DNA of 64,000 nucleotides from Rhineura floridana (lineage: Eukaryota > Chordata > Lepidosauria > Squamata > Rhineuridae). This document shows positions 20,307 to 30,794 of the stretch, in pieces (the stretch's first letter is position 1; every line of letters begins with the position of its first letter). The notes below the pieces were generated by a model, which worked only from the letters and a program-made list of their open reading frames with translations, was not told the DNA's origin and did not search any database. A program made the position numbers and the translations under genes. The DNA is taken from contig NC_084487.1 in assembly GCF_030035675.1 (NCBI RefSeq), positions 30,670,474-30,734,473 of the forward strand, written 5' to 3'.

Positions 20307-20400
20307 CTTAGAGCATCGGGCAGATGTCAGCAACATTTTGATAGGAATGTAGGGGGGGTTGTATTAGTTCTCTCCTCCTATACGTTTATTAAGGAGAAGC

Positions 20401-20567
20401 CAGTGGAGACTGGTGGCTCCAATGTCAGTGGGGCAGTGAATCACCTCCTGGTTTTAGTCTGATCTTTCAAGGAGTTTTCAGCACCTTGGACAGTTCCTTG
20501 AAAGTCCGGGCTAAAACACTGAGTGAATTCACTGCAGTACTGACATTGGAATCACCAGTCTCCACTG
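20401..20567. mobile_element. hAT-type palindromic MITE, family A, complete copy
   Basis: 167 bp. CAGTGGAGACTGGTGG at the left and CCAGTCTCCACTG at the right form about 41 bp of terminal inverted repeat, and the centre pairs too. The 8-bp flanks GGAGAAGC (20393-20400) and GGAGAGGC (20568-20575) agree at 7 of 8. Confidence 0.88.
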
Positions 20568-20575
20568 GGAGAGGC

Positions 20576-21640
20576 TAATCATGCTGATACACTGCGGAGG
20601 CCCTGCAGGGCATCACTGATTTTGGAGTGACAAATTTGCATGCACATTCCAGGATCTCTTCTATGCTACTGCTTTGGAACACAGCATGCTTAATTAGTGA
20701 CCTTTGTATTATACCCAAAAGTTACACCCACCTTGAGAACCTTCTAGTGAGCTGCAAAAGAGAATGTTTTAACAAAAATAGCTAAACAACATGAAAGAAT
20801 CGGTCTAGACTGACTTGACTCCCTAAAGTCCCAAATCAGTCTGTGGACTCGGGTACCCAAAAAAGCTGATTAAAAAAAAAAACACCACTGTTTATATTTT
20901 TAAAGTGAAAACAAGCTGACTATGGAAGTACATTGAGCTTGAGTGGTGGAGAGGTGGGAGGATTAATCATTTTGATGGACAGGTCTAGGTTTTAATCACA
21001 GTGATTTTTTTTCCAGGGCACACCAATTGCAGTGATTTGGTAGAGAGATGATGACATATATATTAAAAACTGTTTGCTTTTCACTTGTACCTATGCTGTT
21101 TTTCCACCACCGTCCCTTCCCCTGTGCAAGTCAACAGGGAGCTCTCTCTCATTTTCGCTCTCTTCAAATCCATGGTGGTGAGCAGAAGCTCATCGCTTGG
21201 GATTACAGAGTCCTTGCTGGGTGTGTGTGTGGCATTTCCCCAATCCCAGTCTTTACTCAGGATTCATGGCTTCCCACCACCTCCATCATCCATTCCACTA
21301 TGCAATTCAGTGGAGAGAGATCTCTCCTAGGAAGGCTGTATTCCCCCAAAATCTGTGGTGGGGACAGAAGCCCATTCCCCACCAACAACCTTGGGGCAAC
21401 AGGCTCATTGCTGAGGGAGTGACATTTTCTCCACCCAAGTCTTTCCTGGGAATTCATGGTCTTTTCCTGCACCCCCTATGATTCCTCTTGCATACACCCC
21501 AAAATAGTAAGGTCTGACCTTGCAGGAGAACCACTGTTGCTGTATTTCTGAAATTTGGCAGGCTTGACCATGCCTGCAAATTATATCCATTTTTGGTAGA
21601 AAATAAAAGAGACCTCTCTCTCTCGACCTCTCTCTCTCTC
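20576..21640. other. Stretch with no recognised gene
   Basis: Contains repeated phrases AAATTTGGCAGGCTTGACC near 21550 and CCAACAATTTGGTAGGCTTAATCC near 22405, on the far side of the microsatellite. These resemble the repeat units at 35315-35890. No exon seen. Confidence 0.4.
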
Positions 21641-21921
<281 letters not shown>

Positions 21922-21924
21922 TCC

Positions 21925-22340
21925 TAACAAGAAATCTTGTTGTTAGTTGTCCTAGGATGTATAAAACCAGAAGCACAAACAGATCATAGAATTCTAGTTG
22001 GAAATTTAATCATAGCTGCAAGAATGCTGTTGGCTTCACATATGATCCCCACAGAAGAGGAGTGGTATAACAAAGCTTTGTATGTAGCAATGATCTCAAA
22101 ATTGACAGAAATGATATGATTAAGAGAAGGGCAATGCAAAAAAAATGAAAAACTATAGTCCCTTTTTAAAACATATATGAGACAGAAATTGGATGTAGAA
22201 ATGTTTAGTGCTTTTTTTGCTGCTAAAACAAAAATATAAAGAAAGTTATGATTGCTTAAGAAGTGGTATGCTGAGATTTAATGTTTGTGGTTAAAGGAAA
22301 TAATGAGTGTATATGACATTTTTGGTATATAGATTATTGT
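21925..22340 (+). mobile_element. L1-clade LINE 3' fragment
   Basis: A 60-codon frame (21937-22119) contains RILVGNLIIAARMLLASH and IPTEEEWYNKALYVAMISKLTEMI. This resembles the C-terminal AAR..W..P..EEW....KLT block of L1-type ORF2 products. An AT-rich 3' region follows. It lies directly against the microsatellite. Confidence 0.65.
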
Positions 22341-23138
22341 ACTATATATTAATAATAGTGTTGTGCTTAAAGATGCCCTGCATAAAAATCCTTGTATTTG
22401 TCTGCCAACAATTTGGTAGGCTTAATCCACATTGGAGGGGCTCCTATGTTGGCAAATTTCATCCACTTCTGTGAAAAGAAAAAGTTATATAGCTCTTGTT
22501 AGATTCCCTATCACAATGAACAGAGTTTTATTTTAACAGATCTAATCGAGTCCCAAATAATGAGTCAAATTGGAAAGACACTGTAGTTCAGAAATAGATT
22601 GAGCAAGAGCAGGCTCTGACATTTTCTTTGCCTGCCTGCCTGCCTCTCTCTTCTGTAAGGAAGGTCAGTAAAGTGGGAGCTGCAATTGAGAGATGGGAGC
22701 TTGCCTATGACCACTTGGGGAGTTCATAGCTGATACGTTAAAGCTGAGACATGATTAACTCTTTTTAAATAAAGATAGAAAGTTGCATCCAATGAAGCCC
22801 ATTTGTGGAAGACCTTCTGCTTGTGCAATTGAACTTCCCTTCCCTCTCCTGTCCTCCTGCATTCTCCATGTCCCCCAGTTGGCTCCATAGGGTTGGGGGA
22901 ATCCCCCAGAACAGAGTTGAAGGGTGTATGGGGGACAAGAGGGAGTGGAATTTCTATTGCACAAGCAGAAATCCTTGCATGATTGGGATGACTTTTTTGG
23001 ATGCAACCCTTTTATTGCCAAATTTCCAGGGCAGTTTGCAGAAACAAGATAGGACTTTGCCACCTATCTGGAGGTACACTTCACTTCATGACTAGGTTAT
23101 TCATATTCGTATGGTCACTGGTATAATAAGCATCTAGT
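22341..23138. other. Stretch with no recognised gene
   Basis: A copy of the TTTGGTAGGCTTAATCC phrase lies near 22410, with short CCTG repeats at 22630. Overlapping open frames at 22755-23095 are on opposite strands and lack domains. Confidence 0.4.
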
Positions 23139-23505
23139 ATAATAATTCACCCCCAAGAGGCATCTAATGGACAAAGTGTAGCCTCTGTATCTAATTGGTG
23201 TCAATTTGAACTGGGAACCTTCTGGCTCTCTGTCAGTGTGCTATGCTAGCTGGTAATATTAGGCAAATTAAAATGTTTGAGTATTAATCCTTGGCTCTGT
23301 CTCTTTCTCATGCGTATGTAGATAATAATATTGTTTACAGTCTAATTATCAGGTTCTTTATTATTTACAAAGATACTCATTTAGTGCCTTTCTTCAACAA
23401 GAATTGCAAATGACTTTGCAAATGTAAAGTGTGCACCAATTATGTACAGAGACATTACTTCATCCATTAGAGAAATTTAGGTGCCTCTTGGGGGTGAATT
23501 ATTAT
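23139..23505. mobile_element. Unit with 28-bp terminal inverted repeats, unclassified
   Basis: The left end (from 23139) reads ATAATAATTCACCCCCAAGA and continues GGCATCTA. The right end (to 23505) is its reverse complement with one mismatch. Beyond a small insertion in one arm, the pairing continues through CTAATGGA. The interior (~310 bp) has no coding capacity. It looks like a MITE, but no flanking duplication longer than an AT-rich trinucleotide is visible. Confidence 0.6.
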
Positions 23506-23794
23506 GTCCATTGATTAATATAACTCAGTCTCTGAGCCTAAGAAGGAAAGCAGCATATGAGAGACGCAGCCGTGAAGTATACAGAACCGGGTGCCAGGCT
23601 CCTGCCCGTGACTCACTGCACCATTAAGAAAGTTGGCCCAAAGGGGGGTGCTTTTGTCCTTCACTCATTTTTAAAAAAATTACATGCTACCTTTTCTCAG
23701 CATGATGCTGCTCACATGAAAACAGTAACAGGAAATGAGGAATGCTAATAAAACAAAAGAAGCTACAAAATGACAACAGAAAAGCAAATCAACC
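23506..23794. other. Stretch with no recognised gene
   Basis: Short open frame 23557-23748 without a domain; nothing else recognised. Confidence 0.4.
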
Positions 23795-23992
23795 AAATGC
23801 TCCTAGAGTGAGTGGGTTTTACACCCACTTTTGGAAGTTTGCAGCTTTGATCCCTGGCAGCTCTGGACTCTGGGTAGGGCTGGGAATTATTCCTGCCTGA
23901 CTCCCTGGAAAGCCACTGTCTGGGAGTGTTGGTAATACTGAGCTTGATGGACCAATGATTTGACTTGGTAGAAGGCAGCTTCCTCTGTTCCT
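23795..23992 (+). mobile_element. tRNA-derived SINE (Ala-like), decayed copy
   Basis: The B-box region CAGCTTTGATCCCTGGCAGCTC is followed by GGTAGGGCTGGGAATTATTCC, CTGGAAAGCCACTGTC, AATACTGAGCTTGATGGACC and GAAGGCAGCTTCCTCTGTTCC. Confidence 0.7.
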
Positions 23993-24596
23993 GTGATTGA
24001 ACTGGGCACCCAATTCCTATTCCAGAATAAGAGATATAGACGTTTCTGCCATGATACACACTATTGCAGGAAGAGTGTTTAGTGTGAGTAGCATCAAGGC
24101 TTCTTAGGTGCTAAATATAATCTTCACTCAGAATAATAAAACATGGTTTCCCACTTGATTTGGATGTAGCTGTCACATTCCTGCTGTCCTGGATTCAACA
24201 CCAGCCACAGCATAGAAAACTTGTCTGGTTATAAACCTCTTCCTTTACTGCATTTTTACATATCCTCACTTCTCTCTCTCTCTTTCTCATTCTCTCCATT
24301 TCATTCAGAAAAACCCAGATGGGCTATTGAAAAGCCCCAATTCGAATTTTGTAGTGCTCTCACAGAACAGAATTCTCCTCCTGATATTTCACTGAGTACC
24401 TAACTTCAAACAATGGAGTCAACAACCAAAACACAGCTGGTCAATTTGAATTTTATGCCTACAAATTCTTAGAGAGAGCTTCTAGATCATTGTCATGGTG
24501 CTCTATGCAAATCTTCATTCAAAAATCCTAGTAGCTGGGCAAATAAATGTATACGGTACACAGCATTTCTCATCCTTCCCAAATAACTCTGTTAAG

Positions 24597-25012
24597 TACA
24601 GCTAGGGATGGGGGACAAATTTGATGCAGTATGAATTTAAAGGCAGATCGATCAAATTTGTTCATTCCAAAATAATATGAGAACCAAAACACAGTTATCA
24701 TTTGTAACTGGCGATTATCCAAATTTTGTGATGCAGTTCTGCAACCAAACAATGTTTACCAAAAATGCATATAATTAGGGGGAATTGTGCAGAAAATGAA
24801 AATAGTAGTGAAAACTGCATATGCAGAAGCACTATTAATTGTAAAATTACTTACAAAATGTGTTTAGCATTTAGCACTGAAATACAGAAGAATTTTCATG
24901 AGGATTTTTTTAAAAAAAATCACAACTCTGTAGAAATGTGGAGAAGGAAATTTATGATTGGAAAAATGAGAAACGGAGAGAAACAAAACTGACAGATCCT
25001 TCCATCCCTGCA
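24597..25012 (+). repeat. Unclassified interspersed repeat, family F, copy 2
   Basis: Runs from TAGGGATGGGGGACAAATTTG to CAGATCCTTCCATCCCTG, so the ends are inverted as AGGGATGG/CCATCCCT. The interior has CAGTTCTGCAACCAAACAATG, TTTTTTAAAAAAAATCACAA and GGAAAAATGAGAAAC. The end sequence suggests a hAT-like non-autonomous element, but the flanking 8-mers do not match. Confidence 0.6.
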
Positions 25013-25468
25013 TACAGATATGAAGCGTCATCTATTATCGTTGCTTCAGATGTCAGGCTTTCCCCGACCCATAAGATCAAACCCTGATATTTCAGAACTC
25101 CTCTTTTTGTACCTGATACTGTTGTTTATCTGTTTTTATTATACTGTTGTTTTATTGTTTTTTGTTATTTTTTCAATACCGCTTAGGGATATTTAAAAAA
25201 TTAAGCGCAGTAGTGGATGGCATGGTGGGGCAACGGCAAACACTTGACCTCCAGCAGAGCCAGTCCAGGGCTCCTACTGGTGCATTTGCACTTCACCAGC
25301 CACACTTCTGCCTTGCCCTCCCCCTCTACCTCCCAGTAAACAGCAGTGATGCAAATGATCAGAGACCAGGTGAGTGGCACTGATTCAGTACTTCAGAGAT
25401 GCTTTTCAATAAATAAAGGTGAGGAAAGCACAAGAGAAAAAAACTATGCCAATTTTACTGAAGTTTTT
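25013..25468. other. Stretch with no recognised gene
   Basis: A block near 25235-25390 (CATTTGCACTTCACCAGCC, CTGCCTTGCCCTCCCCCT) recurs in part at 52310-52370 and 62400-62465. It is therefore an interspersed repeat of unknown type. Confidence 0.4.
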
Positions 25469-25690
25469 TTGTTGTTATGTGCCTTCAAGTCAATTACGAC
25501 TTACGGCGACCCTATGAATCAGTAACCTCCAATAGCATCTGTCATGAAACACCCTGTTCAGATCTTGTATATTCAGGTCTGTGGCTTCATTTATGGAATC
25601 AATCCATCTCTTGCTTGGTCTTCCTCTTTTTCTACTCCCGAACTTCTTTTAGTTCCAGTTCCACCGAAATACCGAGAAGTTGAACAGGAC
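25469..25690 (-). mobile_element. BovB/RTE LINE 3' fragment
   Basis: GTTATGTGCCTTCAAGTCAA, GACTTACGGCGACCCTATG, CCAATAGCATCTGTCATG and CCCTGTTCAGATCTTGTA match the 3' end of the long BovB copy at 30795, on the same strand. Confidence 0.85.
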
Positions 25691-26764
25691 CTTCCAAATT
25701 CACTTCTAACTTTACTTAAGGTGAATTTCAGGGATGAACAAGTCACAACATGGCATCCACCAGAATTTTATCCAAGAGTTTGTTCCATTCACATACAAAG
25801 GAAGTGTGTAGGTGGGTGAGTCTAACTTCCTTTCCTTTTTTGCTTTTTCTAGCTGTCTTCTGGTGCTTTAAGCCAGGGAATGGGGAACATTTTTCATCCC
25901 GAGGGATGCATCCCTTCTGAGCAACCTTCTTTGGCAGCTAATTTATAGGGATAATTCTTGAACAGTTTTATTTGTTTGTTTTGTAAGCCATTTGTGAGTT
26001 TGAAATTTGCAAAATTTGAAGGTTAGCTGGACAGAATATCCATACAAACTAATCTTGAATGAGAATAATGGCACTTAAGAATTCAAAGTTGATTCTCTGT
26101 GATCTGATTTTTTCCGCATGAGTATGATAGATGTCCCCATTAAATGTGGTATTTGCCTTGAACAGTGAATATTTAAACCATGAAGACAGAGCATTGCACT
26201 TCTGTTGTGCGTGGTTTTTGCAGCTCTGTATCAGCCTGAAATGTACAACAGACAAAAAATTATTTCCATATTTATTTTAAACACACGTTTAGAGGTACAA
26301 TAGTCAATGACATGTTGAACTAAAAATTAGGGTTGAACATGCTCCAGTGGACATTGTTTTGTGGGGAAAAGAAGGCTGGAGGGGTTAAAAGACAGCATCA
26401 CCCCAGCTGAACATTTTTGCACCTGTTTACTGGTGTTCACAGTCATGATTAGTGGCTGATTTTTTCAAACGTTTTTGCCTTGTTGTTTAAAACTTGCTTT
26501 TCTTCTTAGTAGGAGTGCTGTTATCAAGTAACCATTCACATTTGGCTATGTAATTTAAGTATTCCCAGGGAACAGAAGGGATATTTGAAGAGGGGGGAAG
26601 ATTGGGTCTGAAGTTGCAGCTGATTGAGACTGGGAGTGGAGCTGCTGACTAAATGGGTGGGTTTGGGGCAGCCTGAAGCCTTCTCTCTGCGGTGTCCTTC
26701 TTAATAAAATCACCGAAAAGGCACACATTTCAAAAGAGGGAAGACTTTTTCTAAAAAAAGGCAT
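25691..26764. other. Stretch with no recognised gene
   Basis: A CCAGGGAATGGGGAAC start near 25883 looks like a hAT-type left end without a right end. No exon recognised. Confidence 0.4.
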
Positions 26765-26925
26765 ATGAATATAAGAAGAGCCTGCTGGATCACGCCAAAG
26801 ACCCATCTAGTCCAGCATTCGGTTGTTATAGTGGCCAACCAGATGCCTATGGGAAGCCTGCAAGCCAGACTTGAGTGCAACAGCACTGAGCACAACAGTT
26901 CCCTTTCAGCTTCCCTTAGTAAGAC
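26765..26925 (-). mobile_element. CR1 LINE 3' terminal fragment
   Basis: ATAAGAAGAGCCTGCTGGATC, GACCCATCTAGTCCAGCATTC, GTGGCCAACCAGATGCC and GGGAAGCCTGCAAGC are the terminal CR1 blocks on the - strand. Confidence 0.8.
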
Positions 26926-27667
26926 CCTGAACATATGTTACATTCCACCATGTGATCATATACCCTACATTTATTGCCCCTGCAAAGAGAGGGTGGGTCA
27001 ATCCAAATCAGAACCATGGCATGACTTTTTCCCTTATGCCATTTCTCCCACGAAAATCCTCTCCAAGTTGCTATTTGGGAGGATTTGTGGCATGAAAATG
27101 GTGTAAGGGAAGGGTTAATCCTGTCCCCTAAGGGCCATAGTCCTGTGGACCAATGCATGTGTTGTTGTTGTTTAAGCATAGCAAAAATACAGGAGACATG
27201 CTCTTCTGGTATATTATCTATTCAAGGCTTAAGATTCTGAAAATCTTGCAATGGCTAATTGGATCTGTAAATACTAGGACTGTGCGCCAGATCCAGGCAG
27301 ATCCCAGGAGTGAGGCTGATTCAGGTCAACCTAGTATTCTGCCAAATTGGGCTGACACAGCCCCAGGTCGCTCTGGGATGGGTCAGGTCAACCCACACCA
27401 ATCTGGGAGATGGTCTGGTGGCAAAGAGAGGGGGGAGAAGATGTGCAGGCACATTTAATTAGGGTTTAAAACCCTGATTAAGCCTTAACAGGAGGGCAGG
27501 ATTACAGCCAATCCACAGTTTCCTTCTTTGGCGTACTAGAAGCTCTAAGGGGCTGGAACAGGGTTCCCTTTGGCATGCTGATACCTCCTTGTTTCTCAGT
27601 GGACCTGTATTAACTCGGATCCTGTTGACACTCACCACCTGAGATTGCTATTATAAATTTAACCCTT
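26926..27667. other. Stretch with no recognised gene
   Basis: A block near 27275-27420 (GACTGTGCGCCAGATCC, CAGGTCAACC) resembles parts of 50490-50580 and 48900-49025. No exon recognised. Confidence 0.35.
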
Positions 27668-27739
27668 TCCAATCCAATTACACTTAGGATAATTTGCTTG
27701 AAAAATGATCTGTCATGTTTACATTAGCTTTAGTTTGCC

Positions 27740-28426
27740 ACATTTTCTGCTTCATTTCTTTCGTTCCTTCTCTAGCATTTCCCTGTCACTTTTCTCTTTG
27801 AGATGCAAATGGAAAATGGACTGAGCTTCTCTTGGAAGGCAGCTAACTTGCCCTTTTTCTGGACCTTGCGTTAGCAGTCAAAGTAAGTTGTCAGGTGAAA
27901 TGCTACACACACACAAATGAACAGAGGACATGAGGAGGGGAGCAATGGCTTCTTCTTTCTGGTTCAAGTGACAGCTCTGATTGCTGCCTGATCTATAAGC
28001 ACAATTCTGCCGTTGCACATCCTCCTCCCGTTTCAGAATTCTGATCCTCTTTTTTCTTTCTTTCTTTCTCTCAGAATTCCCCTTCACATACCATAAGAAC
28101 AGCCAAAGGCCCATCCAGTCGAGCATCCTTTTCTCACAGGAGCCAACCAGATGTCCATAGGAAGGCCACCTGAGTGCAACAGCGCTCTCCCCAAGCCAAT
28201 TACACTTAGGATAATTTGCTTGAAAAATGATTCCCCATATTTACATTAGGTTTAGTTTTCTACAATGCTGGCATCTAGCTTAGGGCAGCATTTGGGCTTA
28301 GATGGCTTTTGGTCATCTCCCAGCCCTTTGCTTTTATTTCCAGTGGAGACCTTGGACAGCTCCTTGAAAGTTTGGACTAGAGAGGATTCACTCCCTCACT
28401 GACATCGGAGCCAGTAGTCTCCACTG
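27740..28426. repeat. ~690-bp duplicated segment, copy 1
   Basis: Nearly identical, in the same orientation, to 47322-48019, starting at ACATTTTCTGC and ending exactly at the CCACTG end of a family A MITE. It contains unique-looking sequence, a (TTTC)n run, a CR1 3' fragment (28085-28190) and the MITE. A ~70-bp block (CCAATTACACTTAGGATAAT and onward) occurs twice in this copy only, at about 27670 and 28195. Confidence 0.88.
28341..28426. mobile_element. hAT-type MITE, family A, internally deleted
   Basis: Starts CAGTGGAGACCTTGGAC and ends CAGTAGTCTCCACTG. The flanks TTTATTTC and TTGATGTC agree at 6 of 8 positions, a weak trace of the target duplication. Confidence 0.75.
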
Positions 28427-28469
28427 TTGATGTCTCTTTGTACCACACGAAGGGACTCCACAAAATTCT

Positions 28470-29042
28470 CAGCCACTTTGAGAATAAAAGTACTAGTTCC
28501 CCTCTATTCAGCACTGCTTAGGCCTCATCTTGAGTAGTACATCCAGTTCTGGATACTACACTTTAAGAAGGATGCATACAAACTGAAACAGGTTCAGAGG
28601 AGGGCAACGAGGATGATTGGGAGACAGGAAACAAAGCCATATGAGGAGAGACTGAATGAACTGGGCATGTTTAGTCTGGAGAAGAGAAGACTGAGGGAGA
28701 TATGATAGCACTCTTCAAGTACATTAAAGGTTGTCACATAGAGGAGGGCCGGGATCTCTTCTCGATCATCCCAGAGTGCAGGACACGGAATAATTGGCTC
28801 AAGTTTCAGGAAGCCAGATTTCAGTTGAATATCAGAAAAAACCTCTTAACTGTGAGACAACTGTATGACAATGGTACCAATTACCTAGAGAGGTGATTGG
28901 CTCTCCAACACTGGAGGCATTCTAGAGGCAGCTGGACAGCCACCTGTCGGGTATGCTTTAACTTGGATTCCTACATTGAGTAGGGGGGTGGACGTGATGG
29001 CCTTATAGGCCCCTTCCAACTCTACTGCTCTCTGATTCTATG
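28470..29042 (+). mobile_element. CR1 LINE 3' end
   Basis: AGTTCTGGATACTACACTTTAAGAAGGATGC-type blocks (28538 onward), AACTGAAACAGGTTCAGAGG, GATATGATAGCACTCTTCAAG, GAGTGCAGGACACGG, GGCAGCTGGACAGCCACCTG, and a GATTCTATGG end. The 64-codon frame at 28702-28896 is the end of the ORF2 product. 5'-truncated. Confidence 0.88.
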
Positions 29043-29526
29043 GAAATGAGATAATCAAGTTGTCAAGAGCAGAAGAGATCTGTAATCCCATTTGAAATAT
29101 TGAGAATGCTTCTCTCCCCCACCCCACCCCAGTTCCATGTGAAAGTAGATTTGGCCACAGAAACAAGAGCTGCTATAGCAATTTCGTAACACAGGTGTTG
29201 CCTTTGCATTGGCAGGAACAGACACAAAATCAACTAAGCTGCTGTATTTCTCTCCCTGTGGGAACTCTTGACTCAATCTTCTCTGTGCTTTGACAAAGAC
29301 AAATGGTAAAGCAGGCAAAATTAAATTGTTCATTTAATCATGTTCTCATTTTCCTTATGCTTGGTTCACACAATACATTTTCCCTCTTGTCCTTCCCAGA
29401 CTTCAGAGTAGGTGACTGTGTACAGAATTCTGGACTGGACTGTCCATTTATCCAGCCTTGTCAATCATGAGAATTGCAGCTGACTCTATCTGTCAGCCAC
29501 AAGATCACACATTGTCTTCTTTCACA
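29043..29526. other. Stretch with no recognised gene
   Basis: Open frame 29055-29333 (-) has no domain. No repeat recognised. Confidence 0.4.
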
Positions 29527-29534
29527 TGCTAGCA

Positions 29535-29671
29535 CAGCCTTTCCCAACCAGTGTGCCTCCAGATGTTGTTGGACCACAACTCCCATCAGCCTCAGCTAGC
29601 ATTGCCAATGGTCAGAAAGATGGGAGTTGTAGTCCAACAACATCTAGAGGCACACTGGTTGGGAAAGGCTG
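29535..29671. mobile_element. hAT-type palindromic MITE, family D, copy 2
   Basis: 137 bp, CAGCCTTTCCCAACC to GGTTGGGAAAGGCTG. An exact 8-bp duplication TGCTAGCA flanks it (29527-29534 and 29672-29679). Confidence 0.93.
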
Positions 29672-29679
29672 TGCTAGCA

Positions 29680-30385
29680 CATCCAGGAAAAGATAGGAGA
29701 GAGGATTTCTCATGTAAAGGGAAAATCATTGGACAACCTTCACCCATATCTATGTGTTAGTGTATTGGTTGTGGCTTAAGGGTGGGTCACAGCAGCGGCA
29801 CTACCACTATGCAAATATACAGTAAAAAATTAAGAAATGGGTCCCCAAATGTTTGGGTTACATGTGGATCTGGATCTGAAAAAGCTGAAGACTGATAAGT
29901 TAGTGGGTCCTGTGTGTAGCAAATGTGAATTTAAACATCAGGGTTGGAAGCTCTTTTCAAGATGTTTTTAAAGATGTTAAACAATGGTTTCTCTCATTCC
30001 CCACCTCACCACTGCCAAAGTCTTTTTCACTTCCTTTCAAAAGAGACACCCAGGGGATCTCTTATACCAATGTTTTGGAAGTTCATTTTATCACGAGAGG
30101 AAAGAAAAACAGAGTATCTTTTTGCCAATGTTTTCTTTTCAGGCACTCTTTTGAAGTCACAGGCACAGTGTCTGAAAGCAGGGAGCAGCGAAATAAGTGC
30201 CAGGCTTCATCAATGGCGTTGCGCCCCTTGCTGGGCTTCATGACAGCTTGCAAATGGATATGCTGCCACCAAGGCTCTGTTCAGTTTCAAATGCAAAGGG
30301 TTGTGAAATAACAATAAATTATGCCTATATTCTTCTCCCTGGTGGAGTATCTTTGGATATTAAAGGGGGCACTGCCTCTTCTAGG
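29680..30385. other. Stretch with no recognised gene
   Basis: Open frames 29925-30311 and 29944-30243 (+) overlap in two frames. The peptide is not recognised and splice sites are not evident. Confidence 0.35.
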
Positions 30386-30677
30386 AACATACCAACTAAG
30401 GCCCTTGATTAATCTCACTCAGTATTCTTGACACTGACAGGCAGCTGCTCTCCAAGGTTTCAGGCAGGACTTTTGCCCGAAGACACTAGGGACTGAACCT
30501 GGATTTTTTGCATGCAAAACATATGCTCTACCAGAGCTTGGAAAAGTTCCTTTTTTAAACTACAACTCCCATCAGCCCCAGCCGGCATGACCACTGGATT
30601 GGGCTGATGGGTGTTGTAGTTCAAAAAAAGTTACTTTTCCAAGCTCTGTGCTCTACCATTCAGCTAACGCCCCTCCT
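30386..30677 (-). mobile_element. tRNA-derived SINE (Ala-like) interrupted by a MITE
   Basis: On the - strand the tRNA-like head (CTGAATGGTAGAG) lies at 30657-30677. The remainder, with ATGTTTTGCATGCAAAAAATC and GGTTCAGTCCCTAGTG-type B-box sequence, lies at 30386-30531. A family B MITE separates the parts. Confidence 0.8.
30532..30648. mobile_element. hAT-type palindromic MITE, family B, copy 3 (nested in SINE)
   Basis: 117 bp with CAGAGCTTGG/CCAAGCTCTG ends. An exact 8-bp duplication TGCTCTAC flanks it (30524-30531 and 30649-30656). The duplicated octamer is part of the SINE head. Confidence 0.93.
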
Positions 30678-30794
30678 CTATATCTATATAGAATGAGATG
30701 TAGCTGTAGAATTCTGCAACTGTACCAGAGCAGCTGGGGCACTGCATAGTTAATTAGTGTACTAGTTCACCCCTCTTTGTTGTAGAACAACTCA

